Source: Mastigias papua
Taxonomy: Eukaryota > Cnidaria > Scyphozoa > Rhizostomeae > Mastigiidae
DNA length: 64,000 nt
Direction of reading: 5' to 3'
Assembly (NCBI GenBank): GCA_964019165.1
Contig: OZ025275.1
Span: 12,083,030-12,147,029 of the forward strand
In this document: piece after piece, positions 14,801-41,455 of the stretch
Layout: every line of letters begins with the position of its first letter
Numbering within the stretch: position 1 is the stretch's first letter
Position numbers and translations under genes: made by a program
Notes under the pieces: model-generated
Database searches by the model: none
What the model saw: only the letters and a program-made list of their open reading frames with translations
What the model was told of the DNA's origin: nothing

Positions 14801-16615
14801 TATTCAAGGGATACAGTGGGACGAATGCTGATCATTCTTAGCTGCGTTCACTTGTTCTTTAAGGACTGTGACGGAATCATTAGACGATCTTTTTATACGA
14901 GAATTTTTTCTTGCTCAGTATTGAAGCTTTCTTGGCCTTTTCATGATTTCAGTACTAAAACTTTCTTAAGGCTTTCTCAGCAAGATTTATTTGAGATTGT
15001 GTACCACTACGGTTTTACAAAGGAAACAGACACTGCAAAAGCATTACGCTGGGATAGTAGTACATACACAAACATAGTGAACCTATACAAATTAAGCAGA
15101 TTGAATGGTAGAATTGCGTGAAATTTGGAATTTTGAATGTATAAGAACTTATAAACTTTCTCAGGTCTTGGAATTGCAGTACTGAGCTTTCTTGACTTTT
15201 AGAGCATTCAAGCCGTACTTTCTTCAAAGCCAGTTTCTTGTAAAGAAAGGTGTACTTCTTTCCTCCATGAACATAGGGTGTCACATACTGGGTTCCTTCG
15301 TTTACAGAGTTTCAAATTGCAATTCTCACTGGAAAGTGAAAGATCTTCGCGTATTCCGCATATTCTCGTTATGCTCAAAATAAGTTAGAAACTGCAGTCG
15401 AACTGAAAATTGATTTTATGCTGTATTTTATTTGATACTTTGATGAATTGAAGGAACTTGTGGGATTTTGAGACTAGACCACGTTACCTTGAAACAGAAT
15501 CTGAAACTTTGGGTCTCACGGCCATGTCGTAGGAGTTAGAAGGTCTGGAATTATTCTCGGACTGATAAAATGATATTAAGATTACTGGAAGTTAATTGAA
15601 TTGATTAATTTGGAACTCAATAATTATGGCAGCGCGATATATCTGGTTAACGTCGACATGCATTTGATTTACTTTTGAATGGGGTACCAAAAGGGTATGT
15701 TTAGTTGGCCACAAGCGACTGTTATAGAAGCATATTTGTACCTGATGAGGCCAATCCATGTGTAGTATTGTCTGGAAAGAGATTTCTCCTAAATATCTAA
15801 ATAGATGTCCCAAAGTCTCAAAGACGCACGTCAGGCCTCTAGTGCAATCTTCAACGACAAGTATATATTGATAAGTAATAAAGAGAAATGAAATGAGATT
15901 TACTCTTCTATGACTTCTAGACACTGCAGTGTGGCATTGGAGGAATTATATGTAGTAGCAAGCTTGGCAGTAAATGATCTTACTAGAAACTTGCAGAGCA
16001 CGATAGATTGTCATTCGCTGACATATTGTCATGAAGTTTTGAATTATTGCTGTAAATATGTGTGAAAGTTAACCCCTTTAATGATATTATGGTAACGAAT
16101 TTACTTTTTATAACCTTATGTGTATGTATACTTTTAACTGTCTGAATAAGACATTTGGTGTGGTCATGTGCTTGGCCTATCTTATGTGTGCAGGGTGAGG
16201 TATGTGTGTCAATATTATCAAGTTCATTTCGAGCTTTTCTTGAGATTGCGAGCCCCCAGAACCCTCTTTCAAGGTACCGGAGCTGTATTTTTGGTGAGGG
16301 GGGCTCTAGCGAAGAGACAAAAATATCATGATATAGAGGGTACTTGATAAGGAAAAAGAGCTCTCCATATCCCAATGTTTAATGAGATAGAGAGCCCTCT
16401 TCTCCCTCCGCCATCCATGCTCTTGCTTGTTTGGTTTCCATCATTGGTAAGACTTCTGTTTGTTTTTCTACCAGGAAATGATGGTCAATGGTATTATATA
16501 TGAGCTCATACGGCGTCGAAATTTTACGAAAGAAAATTTCCTGTGGAATCATCCTGGTGGATCGCTTGGCAGAAAATTGTCCAAGAAGCTTGGGTATAAC
16601 ATCAGATTTGTGTGA
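1977..16615 (+). CDS. pfkB-family sugar kinase fused to a KdsD/KpsF-like SIS sugar-phosphate isomerase (5' incomplete)
   Basis: Exons that join in phase: 1977-2099, 2708-2798, 3505-3550, 4532-4578, 5842-5925, 6213-6327, 6520-6604, 8074-8116, 8318-8395, 8950-9170, 9334-9435, 11291-11416, 12419-12522, 16475-16615 (stop TGA). They give about 467 residues. The first nine exons are a ribokinase/pfkB kinase: [36 protein letters not shown], and the signature [12 protein letters not shown], which holds the catalytic Asp and the GAGD anion hole. The later exons are a SIS domain of the arabinose-5-phosphate isomerase type: [55 protein letters not shown] and a terminal [10 protein letters not shown]. 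Known family chemistry is ATP-dependent sugar phosphorylation and ribulose-5-P/arabinose-5-P interconversion; the real substrates are unknown. No signal peptide is seen, but the N-terminus is missing. The protein stops just after [10 protein letters not shown], so the tandem CBS domains of bacterial KdsD are absent. The first exon starts with two bases of a split codon. Confidence 0.85.
2203..2415. mobile_element. 213-bp MITE with 16-bp terminal inverted repeats and a 6-bp target duplication
   Basis: The ends are CAGGCCTTTCAATGAG and its exact inverse CTCATTGAAAGGCCTG. Identical TTAGTA hexamers flank the element at 2197-2202 and 2416-2421. The interior is rich in CGCG-type words, unlike the AT-rich surroundings, and holds no coding frame. 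It lies in the intron just after the 1977-2099 exon of the kinase-isomerase gene. The 6-bp duplication does not fit Tc1/mariner (TA) or hAT (8 bp); I do not assign a superfamily. Confidence 0.85.
2492..2549. repeat. 29-bp exact tandem duplication
   Basis: The unit beginning AGGACTGGCCTGCAGGCAAC occurs twice head to tail, at 2492-2520 and 2521-2549. It lies in an intron of the kinase-isomerase gene. Confidence 0.9.
3730..4430. repeat. (TATCA)n satellite array, about 700 bp
   Basis: Nearly perfect pentanucleotide repeats with scattered slips (ATATATC, CATAATC) that give a loose higher-order pattern. The array fills most of the intron between exons 3505-3550 and 4532-4578. Open frames reading Ser-Tyr-His-Ile-Ile are artefacts of the repeat. 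Confidence 0.97.
5366..5865 (+). repeat. Five 100-bp tandem repeats that copy a splice acceptor and exon start
   Basis: Units start at 5366, 5466, 5566, 5666 and 5766, each exactly 100 bp with a few substitutions (CTTATATCGG/CGTATATCGG, TCTTCAGCGA/TTTTCAGCAA). Each unit contains TTCTATTATAG followed by ATGTGTCATGATGGCAGATA, the acceptor and first bases of the kinase exon. Only the last unit runs on into the real coding exon (5842-5925). The upstream copies hit a stop soon after the exon start. Confidence 0.95.
8551..8811 (-). repeat. (TA)n - 100-bp unique segment - (TA)n cassette
   Basis: Short imperfect (TA)n at 8551-8611 and a long (TA)n at 8730-8811 enclose a unique segment at about 8612-8729. 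On the minus strand the segment begins just inside the long tract with a CTGATGA core (8709-8715) and a 3-bp stem. The cassette lies in the intron before the 8950-9170 exon. Confidence 0.8.
8694..8715 (-). ncRNA. Degenerate hammerhead-ribozyme-like core
   Basis: On the minus strand the order is CTGATGA, one extra A, a small hairpin (GAT-TCTA-ATC) and GAAC. A functional hammerhead needs GAAA after stem II, so this copy looks decayed. It has the same layout as the better copy at 26888-26989. I found no convincing stem I or stem III partner. Confidence 0.4.
13130..14500 (+). pseudogene. Decayed CR1/Jockey-like non-LTR retrotransposon, reverse transcriptase region
   Basis: Translation in shifting frames gives typical non-LTR RT pieces: [19 protein letters not shown], then a block ending [14 protein letters not shown], then a damaged catalytic region ([12 protein letters not shown]), and a C-terminal piece resembling [12 protein letters not shown] and [12 protein letters not shown]. 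Many stops and frameshifts break it. It lies in the last, 4-kb intron (12523-16474) of the kinase-isomerase gene, in the same orientation. It is not part of the host transcript's coding sequence. Confidence 0.75.
16270..16400. repeat. Dispersed repeat, copy 1
   Basis: The segment with GGGCTCTAG, an A-rich stretch and ATAGAGGGTACT resembles 28915-29010, which has GAGGCTCTAG, an A-rich stretch and ATAGAGGGTACT in the same order and orientation. No coding content; family unknown. Confidence 0.5.
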
Positions 16616-17868
16616 AAAGATGAACGATTTAGTGTGATCTATTGACAGGTATAAATATTGCAATACAGAGTTATGATAAATGAAACAATATAATTTGATT
16701 TCTCAGTGTCAATATGGGGCCCACGTAGAGCTGCTTTGTCTCTCCAGTGACTGAGACTTGTCACAGCTCTTTTTCTAAAGGTACCTAATTTTTTATGAAG
16801 CTAAGCCTTTAGGAGAATAGAGAACTCAATTATTAGTACAGTTTGTTTGACGTTTTGCTGTGTTTGAAATTCGTTCAATAGTGCATAGGATCAGAGACAT
16901 GCCAATGGCATCCTATTTCCCAGAAAATATCACATAGAAATTGTACGCAGTCGTAATCCTAATCAGTATATTACATACAATTTATATACTTTTTATGCAG
17001 CACAGTTTAATATTTCTTTTTTGTTTTTATGAGCTTGTTGCTATCTCCAGCCTTTGTATGGGTAAATGATTATGTTAACCCCCCCCCCCCATTTCCTGCT
17101 GTTGACGCATTTTGTATATGATTCATGAAAAACCCCCATGGGTTTTGGGCTCTGGGCTGGTAAATAGGTAGAATTTTTTGAAGTTATCTTTCTGTCATGT
17201 TGCCCACTACTTAACTTTTTCCAAATTTCTTCTCTAGAATAAAAGCCATATACTCGTAAGAAAATAATTCAACGGCTATGCACCGAGACGGTACCGAGAT
17301 ATTTTCGGGACTAGGGTGTGTTCTACTTATTCCATCAGTTTGCGATAAAGAAGTTTTGCTTCTAAAGTTTTCCTTAACGGATTGCTCTATTATGCAGAAG
17401 ACAGGTAAAGTGATAGTGAAACGAGGCTTGAAGGACAGTTTCTATTGGGATTTTTCATGAAATCCTTTGATACTTGTGGAATAGGTAAGACTGCGGAAGG
17501 GCACAGGAGTTGAGGGGAACTTTTCCCACACCCCATAGCCACGCCCACTTAAAATTTTTACTGCACTGCATGCAAGCATTTCTTACTTAGAAAATTTTAG
17601 AGTTTTGCTAACCTTTATATGTTTGTGGCTATTAGTTATGTTTCTCTTTCAATGATAGGGTTTATCGTTGAACGCTGGTCACCATTGCAGTTCTGGAAAC
17701 ATGACATATTGAATTTTCACCAGGGTAGCGTCCTGACCCCATAACTGCTTAAGTTTTCAACCCATATGTATATTTTTTACTTGTCAAATAGTTACTTCAA
17801 TATAGGGCTACAATCGGAGCTCCCGCTACATAGAGTAGATTTTTAGTAAGGATCACTCGTTGGCGTGA
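16616..17868. other. Spacer after the kinase-isomerase stop codon
   Basis: Probably 3' untranslated and intergenic sequence. The first AATAAA on the + strand that I noticed is at 17238-17243, about 620 bases past the stop; it is a possible but unproven polyadenylation signal. A C-homopolymer lies near 17080. No gene is seen. Confidence 0.5.
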
Positions 17869-18250
17869 TACAGTAAAATCATCGAACCCTCGATAACTCG
17901 AACATTCGCGAATCGAATCAATACTGCTTTCCCTTGCGCAACACTTTTATATATAGATACTCACGACGATAGCTCGAAACCCCGATATCTCAAACTACAA
18001 TTTTTTTATAGGAAAAGTTTATTAGAAAATGAGGCTCAAAATGCCAAAATTATAAGAAAATGTGAAGAAAATCACGAGGCTCAAGTTCCAAAATTCGCAC
18101 GGTTTTTACGTTCCAGAAATCGATATAAACTCATTTTTGCAAGCTCCTTTCAAACTTTTTATAACAGATACTTGTAAGCCAGTTTACTCCAATAAAAGTT
18201 AAGAAAATCTTTCCGGGACAAGTTAAGAAAATTGAAGCTCAGACCAGAAA
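17869..18250 (+). mobile_element. Probable pogo/Tigger-type element fragment
   Basis: It begins with TACAGTAAAATCATCGAACC followed by CTCGATAACTCGAAC, the style of end common in pogo/Tigger MITEs (CAGTAAAACCTCGATAACTCGA-like). No matching right end was found nearby. An internal part (about 17998-18063, AAAATGAGGCTCAAAA) recurs at the very end of the window (63937-64000), which supports a dispersed family. Confidence 0.45.
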
Positions 18251-18580
18251 ATGGTTTTCTGTAGTAGCCATGTCAAGAGTGTCGATGTATGCAGTTTGGT
18301 AACCTACTAATTGGCAACTCTAGACCTGACACCCTCCCCCCTCCACGAAAATGCTCTAGTACCACCCCGGCCAACGCTTCTAATACGAAAGTGAAATTGG
18401 TAATTGGAGAGTATCTGCTTTACTAGAAAGACAATAGAGGAATTCGATATAGAAAGCAGACTGTCCAACCTACTCAGCTTGTCAAAGTGGGACACCTTTT
18501 CAAAATTTAATAAAATTCATAGTTTGATGTGGTATGCATTCTGCGTAGTGTCTTGCACAGTAGATTTACTTTATTACAGT

Positions 18581-18658
18581 TTCAGATCTTTCGATATAAA
18601 TCTTCATAATTTTTCATCAGCACTGATGAAGATGTATATCGAAACGTCTGAATCTGAG
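18581..18658 (+). repeat. Inverted repeat with a hammerhead-like core next to (TA)n
   Basis: The left arm (18581-18607, TTCAGATCTTTCGATATAAA then TCTTCAT) is the imperfect inverse of the right arm (18626-18658, ATGAAGATGTATATCGAAAC then GTCTGAATCTGA). The right arm overlaps CTGATGA at 18623-18629, a GAT-GTAT-ATC hairpin and GAAA at 18641-18644. Head-to-head copies of terminal sequence are a common product of PLE insertion. The (TA)n tract starts 25 bases downstream. Confidence 0.65.
18623..18644 (+). ncRNA. Hammerhead-ribozyme-like core
   Basis: CTGATGA, one extra A, a 3-bp hairpin with a 4-base loop, then GAAAC. The following ACGTC could pair weakly with ATGTC just before the (TA)n tract as stem III plus a GUC cleavage triplet. 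The sequence 5' of CTGATGA does not pair with the TA tract, so stem I is not supported. A relic is more likely than an active ribozyme. Confidence 0.4.
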
Positions 18659-18679
18659 AAGGGGGATATATTGTGTCAA

Positions 18680-18975
<296 letters not shown>

Positions 18976-19939
18976 TGTATTGACCGGAAAGCTGGAGACA
19001 TGCGTTCAATTACCGGTGGTGGTGAGTTTTAGTTTTCTCCTGATTTTTCCGATAATAATAATGCTCCAGTGGCAACATGCTTCAGAAGATACTATCCTTA
19101 GCACACCAAAGTCACAAAATGCAAAGACAAACGATGTGAAAGAAAAAGTACATCGGAGAATAAGGTGATATTTTATGACATAGAGCAGCACTCCACAGAA
19201 GCCAAATCCGCCTTCCACAGTATCAGAAGTATGTAATGCCTTACACAAAAATTAAATTCATTGCAATGTCATGAAATTCATCTGATTGATACATTATGAA
19301 CCACGCTCTTTGTTTTATGCCTGTCTACTGATTTGTTTATTCCAAGCAGTCCTTTGGTGAGCTAAAGCAGCCTTCGTCCACATTCGGCGTCGAGTTCTGT
19401 AAAGATGCCACAGTGGTGCATTCGAGATGACTTCTGACCTCCGAATTATTTTTCGACATTAGAGAAGCATCTGTCACTGTCAGTATTGTTCGCTGGCAAT
19501 ATCAAAAGTGCACGTATGAGTATAAGCAGGGTACTGTAGACAGGCTGGTTGGTATCAACAGTGCGAATCTCGTGAATTGAAGCCCAAAATTCATCAACAT
19601 CTATAATATCAGTAAAAATGGGCAAGCTGGCCATCTGAGAGTCAAGTACCACAGCTCTTAGAGCAAGCAGCTTGTCACCTAATTCTAACTTGTTTTATTT
19701 TGATGACCGTCCTTGTAGCTTTTTCGTGAAAGTGGTTTGAATGAATCACCAGTAGTGCCTAAGTGGGACAAACTGCGCCCCGAGCAAGGCTGCTGCGGGA
19801 CGCGGACGATTCTCCTGAAAGTGCGATTGTCCCCCTCAAAGCGGTACGGTTTGACAGTTTGCAGAAACCGAAATGCATGTGTTATTTTCTTTTTCCATAT
19901 GCGGCTTCCGTAAAGAGGGGCTTCTAACCAGTCTAACTA

Positions 19940-20924
19940 CAGTAGAACTCGCATAATTCGGATCGGCTTTATCCGGATTTTGGTGTATTCCGGACAGAAT
20001 TACTAAGTCCAATTAATTTCGTATTGAAATGTACTAAATTAATTCCCATTATCCGGATTTCCTAGTCCGGATAAATGCATAAACCGGACTATATGTTTGG
20101 GCAATTATGCTATTTTTTTACCGTAGTCCGGATAAACGATCTTAGAAACATGCCAATAAGCACAGGTGTGTTCTTCACTGTATCATCCTATCCTAACTGC
20201 ATACATTATAACCAATAAATGACACGAATTCCTGCTTCAAGCAGAGGCCAGCATGATGGCAACACTTTTAAACAATACACTTTCATAGTCATCATGGCTT
20301 CAAAGCGAAAGCACACAGATCGTACGTACGAAGAGAAATATAGAGTAATTAAATTTTGTAATGAGAATCCGGGAATAAAAAGAAGCGACATAGCTTTAAA
20401 GTTTGCAATAAAACCACATACTTCAAGTCATATGATGAAAGTAGAAACGAAGAAAAAAGTTTTCAATGTCGTGGAAAATCCGCCAGATGCAAGAAAGGGT
20501 ACAATAAAGCGTATAACAAAATGTACGTTTTCCGACATCGATGCCGCTCTTATTATTTGGTTCCGTCAGTATTGTACCGGTCCTGATTTGAAAATTGATG
20601 TAGACATGCTTGTAGCAAAGGCTAACTATTTCTGAAGGAATTCGGTTATGAAAGTTCGGAAATGACCTCGGGATGGATCCACCGATTTAAAAAAAGCTAC
20701 GGAACGGGGAAAATTTTGAAATCAGGCAAAGCAGCGGGAGTGGATGCTGAAGTGTGAGAGAATTATGACATTGTACGTGAATCCAGAATATGCTGGGAGT
20801 GACCTCCAAACAACAACATATATTTAACCGGGCCACTGAAAAAAATTTTAACGTAATCCGGATTTGCTTTAATCCGGACGAAATTAGGCGGTCCAATTAG
20901 ATCCGAATTATGCGAGTTCTACTG
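19940..20924 (+). mobile_element. Non-autonomous Tigger/pogo DNA transposon with TA target duplication
   Basis: The left end CAGTAGAACTCGCATAATTC (continuing GGATC) is matched exactly by its inverse at 20900-20924, a 25-bp terminal inverted repeat. TA dinucleotides flank both ends (19938-19939 and 20925-20926), as expected for the Tc1/mariner-pogo superfamily. Inside is a truncated transposase N-terminus; the DDE catalytic domain is absent. The ends also carry several ATCCGGAT-type subterminal repeats. The right end lies about 230 bp upstream of the receptor start codon at 21157. Confidence 0.92.
20294..20757 (+). pseudogene. Tigger/pogo transposase N-terminal fragment (CENP-B type DNA-binding domain)
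   Basis: The reading frame starts at the ATG at 20294 with ASKRKHTDRTYEEKYRVIKF, a typical CENP-B/Psq-like helix-turn-helix start. It continues into the second HTH_Tnp_Tc5-like helix-turn-helix (IDAALIIWFRQYCTG). It then breaks at 20633-20635; a +1 shift would continue with a KEFGYESSEMTSGWIHRFKK-like stretch to about 20757. The domain order matches known Tigger transposases, but the DDE part is missing, so the protein could not catalyse transposition. A retained DNA-binding fragment is conceivable but unsupported. Confidence 0.8.
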
Positions 20925-21156
20925 TAGTTGTTAACGGTATACTTGCGGCCTCTATTGATGAGCGGCGGCGGCGTGTCGGCGCCTATTCCAGCATATAACA
21001 TTTTCACATTGGTTGCATTTTTGTTTGCATGGGTTTGTGGCGTTCCTAGATTACCTGTCATTCATTGTCAACAGGCAACGTGACATAAACAGTTCATTGC
21101 AATCTGCTTTCCTGCACGTCTGCTTCCGCTGTGTTTTGGATTGACGAGACTCGAGA

Positions 21157-37307
<16,151 letters not shown>

Positions 37308-38640
37308 ACAACGATTAAAGATGTTAAAACTAGACCTTGAGTTGAAATTTTCACTATATCTGTTTGCTAGCTGGACAGAGCAACTTGCTACAGAGAAGGG
37401 GAAAGAATATATACATGAAAGATGGCAAATGGGGCAGTGTAATCTCGATGTAAAGGTCCAGCTTTTTGTAACAGATATAAAATCTTAGGCTAGTGTCATT
37501 TCTACAATAACATGCTAGGTTTACTTACATTACATAGTTTCAAGAAATTTATACTGAACTAAAAAGTGAGCGCCTTCTGGTGCATACTAGTGTGCAGTAA
37601 GGACTGGGACTTTTGTCTGCACCCATATCAGTGATTTCTAGTGTGCTCATAAGCCCGGATCAGTGCCGGCTATTCAATGGCTCTTACTTCAGGTCAGTTC
37701 ATTTATCCCGCTTTTTATTCTCCGTTTGTAAATCTAGTATCAAATAGCAAACTCTCAGATGGTTCTCATTTTCTGTCATATTTCTTAAGTATGAAATCCC
37801 CGGGTTATTTTTTCCATAAGCACGGAACTTCACAACAGATGAACAGTGGCATTTTAAGACATTCATTCACTTTGTAACTATTCTATTATTGGTACACGCG
37901 ATTTCATAATTTTTCGTAGCAGTCTCCACTGGATATATTTAGGCCCTACTCATTAATTTTCTTTTCGACGTATCCCGTAGACTCATTCAAAATGTAAGCT
38001 TTATCTTCTAAGAACGAGTGGCACTTATTTAGTATCTTTTGCCTATCTTTGTGAGGTTTGGAATTTGTTATTGAATCTTACCAATGAATCTTATTGAGTT
38101 TATATGATAACATCATCAATCAGTATCGATCACTGTCGATCGCTATCGATCATTATCGATCATTATCGATCATTATTTGTTTTTGGTATTATTGACAGTA
38201 TTACTTCAAATGGAAACAGTATCTGTGAATAGATGAGAAATATGGAAACGATTTGAACCTTGTGACTCTTTGAGTTCAGTCTGGTCACATTGAATTTGTT
38301 GTTTGCACTGTGCACGCATTAGCGCTTTAAAAAAGTCTCTTTGCTGCGCCGCGGCGCGCCGTAGCGACTCCCTTGCTGCATTTCTCTGTTTTTCGAATCG
38401 TCTTGGTTTTTCCCCATTTAAAGAAATTTCGTTTCACTTGTCGGGTATGATTTTTTTGTTATGTCAGATCGATGCAGTTTTTTGTCACCCATTTGTTTTT
38501 TATTTTTTATTGTGCGCTATACTGTAGTTGTACTGATAGTTGTGGCTTCAACAGTGTGCGGTCCGATAAGTCCCCCCGCCCCCATTCTGTAGTGACTGGC
38601 GACGCTCTTGCTTTACACAGGTAGTGAAGAATGACACTTG
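37308..38640. other. 3' untranslated and intergenic sequence after the receptor
   Basis: No coding exon was recognised. A short degenerate (ATCGATCATT)n tandem lies at 38121-38177. A GC-rich island (GCGCCGCGGCGCGCCG) lies near 38348. No clear polyadenylation signal close to the stop codon was seen by eye. Confidence 0.5.
38121..38177. repeat. 10-bp ATCGATCATT tandem repeat
   Basis: About five imperfect units of TATCGATCAT/TGTCGATCGC type. Confidence 0.8.
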
Positions 38641-38654
38641 GTTACATCGGCATG

Positions 38655-38752
38655 ATTAATGAAAATTGAAAGTGCGAGAAGATAACTGACCCCGAGCGGG
38701 ATTCGAACTCACGACCCATGAATTTGTACGTCAAGTGCTCTACTACCCGAGT
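38655..38752 (-). mobile_element. tRNA-derived SINE, same family as 29850-29985
   Basis: Minus-strand head CTCGGGTAGTAGAGCACTTG, B box GAGTTCGAATCCC (38710-38698), and the tail TTATCTTCTCGCACTTTCA. The head and B box resemble a tRNA, but the sequence lacks a full cloverleaf, so it is not called as a tRNA gene. Confidence 0.75.
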
Positions 38753-38865
38753 AGATTCTCCTGCGGGAGCAGATTCTCCTCCTGGAGCAGTTTCTCCTGC
38801 GGGAGCAGATTCTCCTCCTGGAGCAGTTTCTCCTGCGGGAGCAGATTCTCCTGTGGGGACAATTA
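38753..38865 (-). repeat. 18/36-bp minisatellite at the 5' edge of a SINE
   Basis: Alternating 18-bp units CTCCTGCGGGAGCAGATT and CTCCTCCTGGAGCAGTTT form 36-bp pairs, about six units in all. They abut the tRNA-like head of the SINE. Reading frames through it (Gly-Glu-Ser-Ala-Pro-Ala repeats) are probably artefacts. Each unit contains a CTCCnGnGGAG-type palindrome. Confidence 0.85.
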
Positions 38866-38969
38866 ACAAATTTATCAGTATATCTACAAAAATCAACTAT
38901 TGCTGCGATCATTACCAAAAGTCCTTTGGGGGAAATCCGCAGAATATAGCAGTTCCCCTTCTTCATTAA

Positions 38970-41058
38970 AGCAGTATTGAGGTAGAATCTTATTTGTATG
39001 CGTGCTATTTGAGAGCGAGTCGACTTTTTGCCACGAGTAAAGCCTCTTTAATTCAACATTGTTCTGAGGGGAAGTGGAGGATTTTACGCTATGAGTAAAA
39101 ATGCAATGTAAGTATTCCAAGATTTATGGCATGCATTGTTGTTCTTCCAAACAAATTCACCAACCTGCTTAGCTTCTGTTATCGATGCTATGGCATTAAT
39201 GGGCTATCATCTCTGTTGATTTTGACTGATCAATTTAAAGTTCTCCTTGCACTTATTACAACTGCTTAGCTTCAAGCTATGTTTATCTGCCAGACGGCGT
39301 TTATCGGCTAGGTCAATAGATTATGTTTGTAGATTATTTGTTGGTTAATTTTCGATATCAAAAAAGAAGTAGACTGGTTATCAAAGGTCAAGATCATGTC
39401 AGAAGACATTTTATGCCGAAAAGCTTGTTTGAAACACTCGAGTAACCTAAAGGAAAGCTAAATTTGAGCATTGTTTTTATAGCAATTAGGAGGCTGAAAA
39501 CTGCTGAGAAATAAGAACAGTCAATTTATGATGCATGCTCGGGATCTAACGAAAATAAAATAACTAAGAGTTGCTGCATGTTATTTTTCGAAGATGATTC
39601 TGTGGAATATATTGCTGGTGAAGATGATGTAGGCATAGTATACATGGCTGTATGTTAAAATTAATGCATTGTTGTTTTATGCTATTTAGTTTAGATTGTG
39701 AAAAGATTATTACATTCCTCCAAAAAATATTATTTTTTATCATGCATAGTCTCTGACTTTTTATGATTCTTCTCGTATAGAATGCCATCTTTAAAATATC
39801 AAGATTTATGCAAAGAAGCAGAAATTGCATAAGAATTTCTTTAGAATCAGCACCTGCTATTTGATAAGGACCTGGTGACTACGTGAAATTTGAGGCATTT
39901 TTGGAATAACACGGAATGAAGCAATGGCTGAATGATATTCACGTGTTAAGAAATGAAACGGCACATAGGGAATCGTAAAAGGTGCGTTAGAGATAGGCAT
40001 TTGTTTTAATTTTGAAGAAACATAATCTCTTAGTGACTAACACTTGGCTGGCTATTAAGGTGGGGGCGAGCACTGGTGATTGAGAGCGAGGCTCCATGAG
40101 AAACTTATTGACCACGCCCTATTTATGTCGCTTCTTGAAAAATAATTGGGACGACAACCCCCTCCCTCGATGTATTCCGCAACTCTTAGGATGTAAATTT
40201 CAATATTTGTTTCCTGATAATATTTGAAGTTGTTTACAAAGGTCAACTTGCAAGAGTCGTTTCTGCTATGTGTTTTGCAATATATTTATAGTTAACAGAG
40301 ATTTTGTAATCCAAATATCTAGAATTTAAGAAACTGCTCTACGATGCTTTGTATGCTTCATCTAAAGTATTTTGCATTTCTTGCGATGAAGGAGGAAGTA
40401 TTTGCATTGTTGAATCAGTTCCTTCTCTAAAATTTTATATTTTGATACAAAAAATACACATTTCTTTCATAAAGAATCTAGTTGAAGATCTATTTCTTAA
40501 ATTTCCTTTTTTCTGGATCTCTTTATTTGACCACATTTTAGTAGCAAAAGTTGTTAAAGGTTCCTAACTTTTGTTGCAAATTTAGTGCCTTGACAATTGT
40601 GCAGATGCAAGAGAACATTCATATTTGGAAGCTTGGTTTAAATTGTTCCGAATTTTGCTACAATGAATGGAACGTGACTTCTAATTACTAACTCTTTATA
40701 TTGATAAACAATATTTTCAAATTTGTAAAGTCCCTTAGGTATATTGTCTTTTGTAATATATTTTCCTGGTTTTTTCGGCCTTCTACATTTAGCTTCATCA
40801 TAATTTGGTTTCGTATTTAAAAAATCGTGTAAAGAGACGTTAACAGTTTTTTAATTTCGGTGCAAATATTAGTATCTTTCTCATTGTATCTTTCGGTGCC
40901 TGTAAACATCTTCGAATTTTGTCATTTCTTCTCAATGTCACGTTTCCTTGTAGCCTTTGAAATTTTGTGTTCTTTTGTGTAAACTTGTTGGAATGCATTC
41001 GTTATTTGCTTACTGTGAAGTGCCACACTTTTGAAATTCACATATCCATTTTTAATAG
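38970..41058. other. AT-rich stretch with no recognised feature
   Basis: I see no gene family, transposon end or tandem repeat here. Short open frames are low complexity or composition driven. Confidence 0.5.
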
Positions 41059-41455
41059 ACAAGGGAATGAAGAATCCGGTGATTCGCGCGCTCGTTTTTT
41101 CAAATGCTGTTTCCGGTGAAAGTCCAAATATCAAGAGATTGGGACGCATTGCAAGTTGCTTAAGCTGCGTCCGTGTAGAATATCTCTTGCTTCTGCGGAA
41201 GAAAAGCACCTTTCTCCATAACGCTTTAACTATCGCCAAAGTATTTGGTACAGGAGGCCTGTTTATCGAGGGAAATATAACTTACCACCACGAAGATGTT
41301 CAAGTAATGCTGATAAACAATTGTGAGGATACAAGTATTTGTACCGTGTACATCAAAGTTCATGCTATCTACGATCGTTTCGTGTCCACGTCGGTTGGCG
41401 AGCATTGGATGCAACAGAGCAAGGGATTTGACTTCATATATACTGTCCACCTCAG
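41059..41455 (+). CDS. Putative internal exon of an unknown gene
   Basis: An open segment of about 132 codons lies between a plausible acceptor (TTTTTAATAG) and a good donor (CTCAG/GTAATT), phase 1 in and phase 2 out. The translation is not low complexity and contains VSGESPNIKRLGRIA, VFGTGGLFIEGNITYHHEDV and NNCEDTSICTVYIKVHAIYD. One possible N-glycosylation site (NIT) is seen. Codon composition looks more gene-like than the AT-rich surroundings. I do not recognise the family, and no partner exon joins in phase. Confidence 0.4.

Noticed and set aside
14563..14841. Open frame in the last intron of the kinase-isomerase gene
   Set aside because: The 12522 donor and 16475 acceptor join in phase and give a continuous SIS domain, so this segment is intronic.
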